A DNA stretch of 64,000 bases. Source: Beroe forskalii (taxonomy: Eukaryota; Ctenophora; Nuda; Beroida; Beroidae). The notes beneath the pieces were generated by a model. The model ran no database searches. It was given only the letters and a program-made list of their open reading frames with translations, and was not told the origin of the DNA. The stretch lies in assembly GCA_011033025.1 (NCBI GenBank), contig WFMF01000365.1, positions 115,515 to 179,514 on the forward strand. Direction: 5' to 3'. The first letter of the stretch is position 1. Every line of letters starts with the position of its first letter. The translations under genes and the position numbers were made by a program. This document shows positions 23,997 to 34,917 of the stretch, in pieces.

Positions 23997-26900
23997 CTAG
24001 CAGAACCCATGGCCTCCGGCCATCGTTCACAATTCGTACAGTATAATGCAGTACTGTAGTTCTTATCAATATCAGTGATGAGGTCATATTTTAATCGGGT
24101 GTGCCTACTCCTCTATGTGATGTCTTTATGTCAGGTGGTGTCAAACGTCACTGGTACTCTGGTATGAACATTCCGATCATCGGCAATCGGCATGCTTGAT
24201 TGGGTACTGAGTGGTGTCAGAAAAATCTGTGGCTATATATAAGCCACCGGACAGACAGAAATCATAAACCGGACAGACAGATATATATTTATTTATTTAT
24301 ATATTTATATATGAGGAAGAATTATAAGTAGTAAGATAAAATGAAGAAATGAAAGCTTCACGATAGATCTTCAAGAATTTTTTTACAAGAATTTTAAAAT
24401 ATAATTTGTGACAAAAGCAATGTCATTCAAATCACACACAAGTCAGTAGCTTATGTTAAACGGAGATGATATTGTGATTTGGTGATTTGGTGATGTGTTA
24501 TGGTGATGGAATTGATTTGATGCGGAGTCATCAATGTACTGATTCGAGGAAGAAAAAAGGATACAAAAAGGGGTTCACAATTTGAAATACTTGAAGGATC
24601 TAGGTGAGATTGGGGACCATAAAGCGGGCACGTACCAAAGAGCCAACAGAGAGATGCTGAAGAGAAATAAGAACTGATGAGAGCTGATGTAACAGGAGTG
24701 ATGGTGCAGGAGGAGCAAAGCAACAAGAACTCACGAAGACCTGGAGAAGGAGAATGAGAAAAAGAAGAAATGGATAGGGTTGATGTTGTCCCCCGGCCTA
24801 CGCATGCCGCATGGGACACAGTTAAGCCCAAATCGGTACGCAGCCAGGTGAGCATCGGAGGGCACCCGCTTCCCACACATATGTAGCAGGTGGCTGGATC
24901 ACTACCAGCATAAGTCGGAAACACCCCCTCTTTTCCACTCAGCCATCTGGGATCCAAACTGAGTGGGACACTTAGACAACACCCAGGCCCTAAGAGATGA
25001 GGACTCAGAAGATGAAAAGAGCAGACAAGGCTGGACAAACAAAGAGCAGGAAGCGGAAGGAGGGAAAGACTGAGGAGAGAGATTGAAGGTGGAACCACAG
25101 GAGATCTAAGATAAGCTTTCACCTTGTTGAGACAGTTCCTTTTGTACTTTAGAATGCTCTTGTACATAATTTTGATTGCCCTGGTCGTGATTTGAATATG
25201 TCTCACAAGTGCATCATTGTTTGATTCAGCAGGATCTGTTGGAGTTGTCCTGGCTATCTGAATGCCATTGAGAGGAGTATCACCATGGTTGATGTCAAGA
25301 CTGTTGATCAATGAAGCCATCTTTTGCCTTTGTGATGCTGCTAGCGGACAATTGGCAAGGATGTGTTCTTCGTCTTCAATGGCTGAGATGTCGATTCCTT
25401 TTGAAGAGCAGAAGTCACAGGTCCTTTCTGCTTTAGGAATGTTTTTGTGCCTACCAGTTTCAATATTGAGTTTGTGAGCACTACAGCGGATCCTTGCAGT
25501 AAATTTCCTGTCCTCAAAATTGCGGGCATGGTCAAGGTAATGCTCCCACGTGATCTTGTCTTTGACCTCTCTGTAAAATGAGAGCCTGCTTGATTGCTCC
25601 AAAGTAAATCTCCATGCCTCAGTGAAATGATCCTGAAGGTTCTTGACCAGTAACACGGGAGACGCAGCTTCAGCAAGATGAGTGGCCGAAACAGCTGTCA
25701 GTTGATGCTGATTATTACCGTCTGTCGCAAAACTTTCGATGATAGACTTCATGTTGGAGTACCATAATAAGCCAAGATTTACCTGTTCATTGAATGCTGC
25801 CTTGGCAAGGTTTGAATCTTCCATCTCAGCCAGTCTCTTGAAGTATTTGACGCAGAGCTTCAGACTATCGATGAGAAGTGGAAATCTGCCAGTTTCACCC
25901 CAGGCAGCAGAGTTGGATGCATTGCGCCTTATACCTAGCAGATACTTGAGGTGGCGTAGATGAACCTGCTCAAAGCGCACCTTGGCAATTTTGGAGACGC
26001 AATTGTTGATGTTACAGTCACGGTCAAAGCAAGAGATAAGGTGTTTCACAACAGGTCGGCTAGGAAGCCAGACTTGGCACCCGTAGGTTAGGATGGGTGT
26101 GACAAGGGAACCAAAGAGTTGCTGTAGGTTCTTGGGATCCACGTATCTCCTGTCAACAGTGTTCCTAAGACTGGAGTATGCCCCGAGGCCTTTCTTGTAA
26201 AGCGAGTCTTCGGCCTGGCTGAAGTTCCCTTTGTTGCTGATGATAATACCCAGGTAGCAGTAGGAGGTAACAAGCTCGATCTCATCTCCATTAATGATCG
26301 GCCTCCAGGTGGCACTTGGAGGATAGAGTCCATTCATAACCATGAACTTAGTTTTAGAGATATTAACTTCGAGACCCCAGGCATTGCAGTAGTTCTCAAT
26401 AACATTAAGTTGTTTTGAAGTGACTGGGTATCTAAAGCCAGGATAACAAGGTCATCAGCCCATGCAAGATGTGATATTTTCAGACCAGATAAGGTGGGGC
26501 AGTTGACGTCCAATTCGTTGAGCAACTTGGAAAGCTTGAGAAAATAGACTTTGAAGAGTTCAGGGCTAAGAGGGTGACCTTGTTCTGTCCCTTTGGAAAT
26601 ATCAAAGCTTTTGCTGATCTTGTTGTTGATTTTGATGTTTCCAGAAGAGTAGCTGTACATGCTTTTGATGATGTTAAAGAAACCGCCATTTATTCCATAG
26701 CAGGCAAGCTTGAAGAGCAATGCTTGACGGCAGACAAGATCAAAGGCTTTTCTCAGGTCAATGAAGACAGCATAGACCTTTTGCTTGACTCTTTTGTACT
26801 TTTCCATCAGTGTTAACAATGTAAAAATATGATCATTACACTGGCTACCCTTCTTGAAGCCTGCTTGGTTAGGAGGGTCGGGAAAGTTTGAGTCACGATG

Positions 26901-28585
26901 GTTTATCAAGCGACTCAGAAGCATCAGGGAAAGGAGTTTTCCAACACAGCTACAAACAGCAATAGCCCTGTAGTTGTCAGGGTCAGAGGTACAGCCCTTC
27001 TTGTGAAGCGGGGTAATGACACTTTGGCTCCAGAAGTAGACACCCAGTTTGAGACAGATGTTGAAAAGATTGAGCAGAAGATGGAGCATTTCAGCATTGA
27101 GTGCCTTGATGATCTCATTGCTGATGTGGTCGAATGAAGATGCTTTTCCTGATTTGAGGCTGCTAATGGCGTTTTCCAGTTCATCCATTGTGAATGGTTT
27201 GTTGAGCTCTTCATCAGGTAGACTGGAGTTGGCAGTGTCTACGGCATCATTGAGCAGAGCCTGCTTAGTCAGTTGATCAACAGTCGGGTGCTTGTCAGAA
27301 TAGAGCTGAGCATAGAACTTCGAAAGTTATCAAGGTGTTCAGTTCGTCAAGTTTGATGTCTTTTTGCTTGTATTTTTTGAGCTTCTTGAAGTCTCTCCAG
27401 GACAATACCTTTCCTGTTTTGATTTTTTCATTCAGTTTACGAATGAACTTATCTTTTTTAGACTCCACAATGGCTCGATAATCTTTGACATTGAGACGAT
27501 GTCGATCTTTTATACTTGTGTTATCAGGATTGTTGTCCATCACACGAATAGATCGTTTCAAAAGTCTCCTGGCTGTATGACAGGCAGGGTCAAACCATGC
27601 TTCATGCTTTGGCTTACTCTTATCACTTTGTTTGGGAATATCAAAGCTTTCACCAGCAACTGAATTGATAAGGGACAAGATATCCTTATTGAGAGATTCA
27701 GCTTCATTGCTGCTGATGTTATCTGATGTAAGCCGTTCGTTGAGGGTTTCTATCTGGGCTAGGATTGATTGAGTATTGAGAATGTTCTGAAACTTGTCAA
27801 GACCTTCAGGAGTGATCTTGTATTTGAAAGGAGCAGGCTCGAAGTGAGTAGGAGCTTTTTGTTGGTGTTATCACCGGGCTATGATTCCAAAGATGAAGGA
27901 TAACAGGGCTATGATCTGAAAAGAGAGTGTGACTAGCTACCACAAGATTTCTGATACGATGTGTGAAGCTACCAGAGCTGACAAAAGGTCAACAACGCTG
28001 TTTCCATTCCACTTGAAGCATGTGTACTTTCCAGCACAGTCACCAAGAGTGCGACCGTTAAGTACTATAAGGTTCTGGGATCCGACAAGGTCAAGGAGAA
28101 GCTTCTTGTGACTGTTAGTGCCTTGATCGGAGCTAGATCTGTGGATAGAGACAGGCGCAGATTCATCGATGAAGTCTGCGCTGTTTGAATTGTCAGCATC
28201 AGGGTGGAAGTCGGATCTGCTAAGAGAAGGATCGTTGTAGCCTGAAGCATCACCAATTCTGGCATTGAGGTCACCACAGAGCAGTATTTCGTCATCTGGT
28301 TGTTCACGAAGACTGCTGATAGTGGTGTGCAGATAGTCAAAATTCTGTGAGAGTCATGCTTTACCCCTTTAGTGACACTGTTGGAAGGAGGGATGTAGCA
28401 ATTCACAACAAAGGTCCGTATTTTAGTGGCTGGGTTATAAAACTTGACTACAACTAAATTTGCTGATGTGGTCTTATCATTGGGTAACTTGATGAGCTTG
28501 CAATGATGGAGCAAGTCATTACTTATCAAGGTTGTTACTCCACCACCTTTGCCCTGTTTGCGGAGGTTACTGAATGCTTTCATGA
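23997..28585 (-). mobile_element. LINE-bearing insertion in NCBP3 intron 6
   Basis: Private to the left arm; right-arm intron 6 is only 146 bases. On the minus strand an AP-endonuclease remnant (about 27780-28560; GKGGGVTTLISNDLL and a GDLNARIGD-type motif across frames) is followed by reverse transcriptase (26334-27188; SLKSGKASSFDHISNEIIKA, GTEQGHPLSPELF, catalytic WADDLVIL). Next comes the post-RT region (24451-26343; YLGIIISNKGNFSQAEDSLY, HLRHLKYLLGIRRNASNSAA). Frames are interrupted between endonuclease and RT and near 26340, so it is dead. The 5' end is truncated inside the endonuclease. The terminal 25 bases on the minus strand form a hairpin (ATGGCCGGAGGCCAT) followed by GGGTTCTGCTAG, a Helitron-like end, and the other end reads A|TC. 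The LINE may therefore be cargo of, or nested in, a Helitron. CR1/L2-like clade is my guess. Confidence 0.75.
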
Positions 28586-30290
28586 TATATGTACTTATTG
28601 CTGTAAATGTAACTAATATCATTTCTTCAGCCATCAAAGCATTATGGATCAAATTTCTATTTTCACTATCGGATAATATTGTTTACATCAGGTGATATCA
28701 AGGTTCGTGGTGCCTACAAGAACAGCCGTTACTACAGCTTGTATGGGAACCCCAATGCACCCTATCTTCAGAACAAGTTAGTGTAATTGTATGTATTGCT
28801 TCGATAGCACTGTATTTTATATAGTGCCCCTATAGTGTATACTATATGTGTTAAAATTCAGCAGTTTCCGCCAGAAAATCGATCCTGCATATTTCTCATC
28901 AAATAATTGCTATTCCATTAAGTGAAACCACTTTACCTAATTAGTTATAAATCCTAATTACCATTTTAACTTCCATAATTCGCCCCTGGTAATCATTTCT
29001 ATACTGTTGATTTGATATTCCTAACTCTACTGCCCTGTCCTGCCAGTGACTACACAAAGTTAAAGCAAAACCAGAGCAAGCGGCAGCTGGACAAGCAGAA
29101 AACAAACATGGAAATGAAGGCGATGACTACGACCAAGCCCCCTGATCTCCGGAGGTACCTGAAGAAGGGAAGCATTGACGTGGAACAGATAAAGGAGGAG
29201 TATAAGGTGGGGAAACCGCTCATCGAAACGCTCACTATTGAGGTGGACCGGAGCGAGACTGTCACTGATGTGGAGGTTTGTGAATTGTATAATCTTCTGC
29301 GGGTTGATTCCAGAATCCAAGTTTATTTCAGCAGATCTCTGAAATGTGCATAGCTGTAAATAGGAATCGAAGATACAACTAATATAATAGTTAGTTCACT
29401 TACACAAACTTTCATTGCAGGTCCGAAAAGACAACTCCGACAGTGGCTCTGAACCGGGTCAACTCAGTGAAAGCGAAGGTTCTGACACCAGAACGGTTGA
29501 GAAGAGGCAGGCTGCGGTAAACAGGAGGGGAAGAGGGGAGGTGAGACAGAAGAAGAAGAGTCCGGCAGCAGTCATCATACACAGCTCCTCCTCTTCAGAC
29601 AGCAGTTCAGGCAGTGATTCGGAGAGTAGCAGCAGTTCCAGTTCCAGTAGCTCAGACAGCAGCGACTCAGAGTCTTCTGATTCTTCTTCCTCAGGTTACA
29701 GGAGTTATTTGGACTTTGAGATATGACCAAATCGATTATCTAGAAATGTATGAAGTTGTAGAAGGATGATTTCTGATTTAGTTTATATCCTTCTGTTAAG
29801 CAGATATAATATTTATGCAGTAACATATTTAGTTTCAACTCTCATTGCAGATTCCAGTACACCACCTGAAGCCACCAAGAGGAAGAAGAAGTCTAAGAAA
29901 GTATCTAAGAAAGAGATTATACCGCCTCCGAAACTGAAGCCGCCTAGCAAGAAACGAACCATTGAGTCCGACAGAAACGCTGGCAGATCACCAAAGAAAT
30001 TCATCAGCAAATCAGTTATATCAGTTCCGCCCCGACGACCCCACTCGAGTACAAAGTCCGTGGCTGTGATCAGACCGTCCGTCAAGTCGTCAGAACGACC
30101 AGCTGTTCGGAAGCTGAGCAGTCAGATCAAACCTGTGATTAACAACGTTGCTGTGATCAGGGAAGGGGTGGAGGGGGTGTACCGGAAGAAGAGAAGGGGG
30201 CGGACCCCCATCTCACCCAACAGCAAGAGATCGAGAGTAGTGCAACCCACCCTAGATCTCAGAGCTAAAATAGCTAGTCGCTCTAGATAG

Positions 30291-31488
30291 TGAAGAGGGG
30301 AACCACCTGAAAAGGATGCATCTGACTTGTTCTAAGAATTACGATCATTATCTAATGGTTCTGCGAGGTCTTGAGAATTGAACAGTGTTGTAGTTTAGAC
30401 GTTGATAGATTTAATTTGACTCTTGTTTAGCTATTGCAGTTGCTTTTTAATGAAGAATTGGACACAGCATTTATCCGACTTTATCCTTCATTTTATTGTG
30501 ATGCTTTTAAAAATTAGATAAACGTCACAAAAATACCAAATAAAGATCTTTTTTGATGTACTTTGACTGTATTCAAGTCACTCCGCGTCTACGTAGATTA
30601 ATTAACTATAACTAATCAAGAAATGAAGCTTGAATGATTTTGTTGGCACTAATCACTACTCAGTGAGCAATGTTATTTCCTTTTTTCAAAATCGAGATGT
30701 AGGAAGCTGATAATTATTCCGGCTGTAACAGTTTTCATATTAGCTTTTCTTTCAATTTCCAGTCTCCTTGCCATCGATGTTCTGTACTCCTTGTAATTTT
30801 TGTTCATTGTGAGATAATTTGGATGATTGAAAACTCCTTTTCGTTACTTTAAAAGTATAAATTACATGATTATGATAGATGAAATGTAGCGGTCTTTGGT
30901 TTTGATTAGAAATATTCACTTGTTACAGTAATTTGAAAAAGAAAATATTTATTCAGCATTTTATAGTATGGTCGTATAAATCTTATTTTTAATGTGTTAT
31001 AAAGTTAAAGATATATTAACTCTAATTATTAGTTACTCATATATATTATTTTATATCATTATGGGAACAGTCTTTGATATTTACTATCATTAGCTCTGAA
31101 ATTCGTAGTCTATATTTCGTGATTGCTGGAACTGGTAATTTATATTATGATTTTTTCTGATTAGTTTAGCGTTGTTATTAATCAGCAAACATCTCATTTC
31201 CAAAATTGAAGAAACTCATTCCTTTAATCCTTAGACGCTTCGTTTGCTTTGATCATTAATTCGTATATTGAGTCTTTTTATCGAACTTCTGTCTTATCGA
31301 CGTATCTCAATCCTAACGGCGCAGTTTTACTTCATAGTATCAACGAAAATAAGATTGAATACTTCAGCCATTTGTCTGAATTCAGCATCCTCATTAGTAG
31401 GCACATGTACATGTGTGATTCACTAAATCCTCCTTAACTTGTAGGAAGATGGCAATGATATCATGAGGGTAGAAAACGAGGAGCTGCC
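30291..31488. other. NCBP3-MRPL19 intergenic region, left arm
   Basis: NCBP3 3' UTR with AATAAA near 30539, then AT-rich DNA up to the MRPL19 start. It is closely matched in the right arm (54900-56302). No other feature recognised. Confidence 0.6.
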
Positions 31489-34212
31489 ATGAAAGTCTGT
31501 TGCCGGAGATTATCAAGTTAGTTTGACTTTCGACTCATGATCTTTTGTTTTTCTCAAATATCCGATTTATTACGAATATATATCATTATTGCTTTGATTG
31601 TCCTACAAAATGTTGTAATCGAGAATATAACACCAATCAGGTGTCCTGCCTTGCACACGGGCTAAATCTACAAGAAGTACTACAGAACGTAGTAACAGTA
31701 AATCTACGCGATCTAAATCTACACAAACTGCTGCAGAGCTTAACAGAGAATATGACTCTCCTTACAGGTAAAGACCATCAGACACATTCATTACCGTGGT
31801 GTTTCCACATAAAAGACGGCGCGCACTGAGTGCGCGCCATTCCCACCTTGGAGATTTAATGGTGGGAATGGCGCGCACTCAGTGGCGCGCACTAAGTGCG
31901 CGCCGTTTTTATCATGTGGAAACACCACGGTTAACGTGTATTCCATCAATCATAGTCTCGAGTTTCTCACAATATGATCTCTTTTCAATGTAGCAAATAT
32001 CCTTAGACATTCGAGTCTTGAAAATTAAAATTACTCATCTCTGAAGTGGGTTTTAATATCCACTGATGGATTTGGATTCTAATACCCTCTCTACCCCTCT
32101 TTTTTACCCCTTCTTTCCAGCAATGAGGTGCGGAGTAAGAGTCGGAGGTTTGTGTTCGAGTACCCTGGGGAGAATGTGGGTAACATAGCTGCGTACATGA
32201 AGGGGCTGTACCCGGGATGGTCAGCCCACTTCCACCCTCACCTCCCAGTCAACAAGTGGCAGCGACAGGTACCTTCATTTTACAAAAATTGTACTTTATC
32301 ACTGTGATTTGCTAAGAAATGAACTGAAACATGAACAATCGATAATATAATGATGAGAGATTTAATAATGACATTTCTGCCATTCATGCACTCTTACGAA
32401 TATTGTGTCTGCAAAAATTATTTTGTCCCAGGTCATGTTTGAGCGGGAGTGTGAGAAGGCGTTGTTTGCTCAGGATCCACGGAATCATGATATGGAGTCC
32501 CTTGGATTTAGCCGGGATTTCGAAGTCCCGGATGAGATCCTGAAGATAGAGGCACAGAAACCTACGGATCACGTGCTGTATCACGATCTGGTGGAAATGT
32601 GGAAAAGGAGACAGGTCAGGAGAGGAATAGCGTCTTAGCTTTACTAAAAAACTTCTTGCGCAAGTACTCTAGAGTCTAGCAGTAGCATCCGAGAACTAAG
32701 GACTCAGAAAGAGCCTAATGTAAGAAAATTGCGAAACAACTGACACCAATTTCGAATTTTCACTTTCTGAAATTTTGTACTTCCTCAGACGATGGACGTT
32801 CCCTTTGTGAATGTGGGTAGCTACGTGGAAGTGACACTCCGATCTAAGTGGGATCTCACCCGACCTCTGACATACGGGGGTGTGGTCATCGAGAAGAGTC
32901 ACAAAGACCTCAACGCCTTCTTCATCATCAGAAAACATGTTCCCAGCTACGGTTAGCATGTTGAATAGTCACTGATTTAATTTTATATTCTGAGATTTGG
33001 TGGAATTGTGGCCTGAGGGCTATGTCTCAATTTTGCGCCTCAATTCTGTAATGATGCCTAATATTTCACCTACATTGTTGCATATCAATAAAAACGTTCG
33101 ATCTCATGTCTCACACTCTTAGGTTACGGGGTTGAGAACTACATACCGATGTACTCGCCCTTCCTCGAGTCTGTGAAGGTTATCAGCTACCAGGTCCGGG
33201 ATGATCCCTGCAAATACCGTACCCTGCACAGTCTCAGGGATCTGTCATTAGAACAGACTGAGTTACAGGATCCCGTGCCTGATCCCACCTTTGATACCCA
33301 GACCAGTGAGTCAGATGTAAAATCTTCATAATCGATAGATGTAACTGTATATGGGTTGTAGCATGTATGTAATGGCATGAATCATGTACGCCATAATGAT
33401 GACATGAGATTGTTTATCTTGCAGCTTATGTAGAATTTTATGGCTATACAATGTACTGCAGGATCATTATATTTAAGATCTTTATTCTGCAGAAGTCATA
33501 ATCATAATTAAATATAAGCAACTACGATGAATTTAACGCGTGCCTCCCTTTTTCAGACCTAGAGATCCCCTTCTTTAGACCTCTGGTTTTAGAGTACAAG
33601 CCCGAGACCAGTGTTTACAAGTGAGTAATTATAAAGCTTTTGTCGAGGGTAACAAAAGGTAGCTGCGAACAGTAAAGATTATGCTCTTTTTGGGATGAGT
33701 TCTAATAGCGTATTGTGTTATTGTACAGCGTTTCTCTGTTGTACGAGCGGGTACGGGACTAAAATGAAAACTGTTTTAAATGCACTACCTATTTTCAATA
33801 AAAATTTTATATCTTATCAATACAATGCTATGTATTGACAGCCCTGGGTTATTTTTTCCCCATTTTCTGCAAATTGAAGATTATCAGGGGGCTTTATAAA
33901 TCGTCAACTCCAAATCATTCATATGATCGCCTATTCAAAAACTGATGATCTGAACTATTAACTTTAAGCCAGGTAGTCTATCATTTCTCACTAGAAGAAC
34001 AAGTAATTACTCAATACTCCATCTACTCCTCTCCACACCATCTCTCCCTCTCACAAGCAAATCATCCCAGGAAACAGAAGAGGTTCATGGAGAGTACGAG
34101 ACACTTGAGGCCCCGGAGGGCGGATACCAACAGGAACTACAAGCTGTGGGAGAGTGACCCGGACAAACGGTACCCCCGGAAGAACGTCAAGGGGAGGAAA
34201 CACAGAGAGTGA
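31489..34212 (+). CDS. MRPL19: Mitochondrial large-subunit ribosomal protein bL19m
   Basis: Eight exons: 31489-31516, 31641-31767, 32121-32268, 32432-32614, 32789-32951, 33123-33305, 33557-33620, 34071-34212; phases agree and give 345 residues. The bL19 fold is at about 160-277: RRQTMDVPFVNVGSYVEV, YGGVVIEKSHKDLNAFFIIR and GVENYIPMYSPFLESVKVI, matching the family pattern of a GSILRV-like strand, ILR, and a Tyr-Ser/Asn-Pro core. bL19m is a structural protein of the mitochondrial 39S subunit. The short first exon (MKVCCRRLS) and a Ser/Thr/Arg-rich exon 2 look like a mitochondrial presequence. A basic tail (RYPRKNVKGRKHRE) ends the protein. This is the copy with all splice sites intact. Residues 60-160 resemble no domain I know. 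Confidence 0.85.
31794..31930. mobile_element. 137-bp hairpin MITE in MRPL19 intron 2
   Basis: A near-perfect palindrome: CCGTGGTGTTTCCACAT at the left end pairs with ATGTGGAAACACCACGG at the right, with GC-rich inner arms (GGCGCGCACT...AGTGCGCGCC). It is flanked by TTA on both sides (31791-31793, 31931-31933) and is missing from the right-arm intron. TTA/TAA 3-base duplications point to the PIF/Harbinger superfamily. Confidence 0.7.
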
Positions 34213-34917
34213 AGGAGTAGGCTTGGGTTAAATGTGATGATTTGTATGTGTTGTGAAGTTGTCGTCAAAAGTTATGGGAAGATTTCCTCATTTCTGAGCC
34301 AAGAAAGCTGTGTTTTTAATGATCTACTTTTTGGATTCTTTGAATTTATATGGGAGTTTTTTGTACATCGTTCCTTCAATGGTTTTGACGACTTTGATGT
34401 TCATCGAAGACTTGGACTGTGATGGTTTAATTCTGAATATGAGATAAATTTTTTTTATTTCAGTCTGGCACTGGTTTATATTGGCCTTTGGTATCCGATA
34501 CTCGTAGATTAATTTTTAGTTATAGTACCTTTGGTATAGTCATAGATTACAGATTTAAGTATTAACTTATTAACTTATTAACCTATGTAAACGTCTTAAG
34601 TCCATGATAATTTATTGAAAGTATCGAGTTTTATATGATCTCCATTTTATATTATGCCGTCTATAAATTTGAAGATTATTGTTTGTTTCATTCCATGCAG
34701 TTCGCGAAGTCACCACCGTCAAACTTCAAAATGTGTCATTCAATGTTTTGGGATACGATAACGTAGTCGTAAATTTTAGATGAACAACCGCTTGAACTGA
34801 TGCACTCCATTCTGATCGTTGCGCCCCTATAACAAAGTGCCTGGTAGTTTTCCAAGTAACACCTATCACTTACCACTAACGCTCTACTAACCCCTTACTC
34901 CCGCCCCTCACTGTAGG
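34213..34917. other. MRPL19 3' UTR and PSMB5 upstream region
   Basis: AT-rich DNA between MRPL19 and PSMB5, conserved in the right arm at 46167-46879. The last 60 bases before PSMB5 are pyrimidine-rich. No TATA box is evident. Confidence 0.5.

Larger units (their letters stand above)
17590..30290 (+). pseudogene. NCBP3: NCBP3 left-arm copy, exon 1 broken
   Basis: Ten exons match the intact right-arm gene: 17590-about 18092, 18272-18491, 22519-22660, 22837-22979, 23577-23696, 23834-23962, 28692-28776, 29047-29275, 29421-29694, 29851-30290. Exons 2-10 are open with correct splice sites. Exon 1 has three small deletions relative to the right arm within 70 bases: 2 bases after GATGAAG (about 18037), 1 base at about 18058, and 3 bases that turn the donor AAT|GTAAGT into AATGGTACT (about 18094). 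The first shifts the frame to TGA at 18049-18051. Introns 2 and 6 are swollen by a Helitron (3.8 kb) and a LINE-bearing insertion (4.6 kb). Either this copy is a recent pseudogene making at best a 153-residue fragment, or the deletions are assembly errors. Most of the protein is still conserved, so decay is young. Confidence 0.8.
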
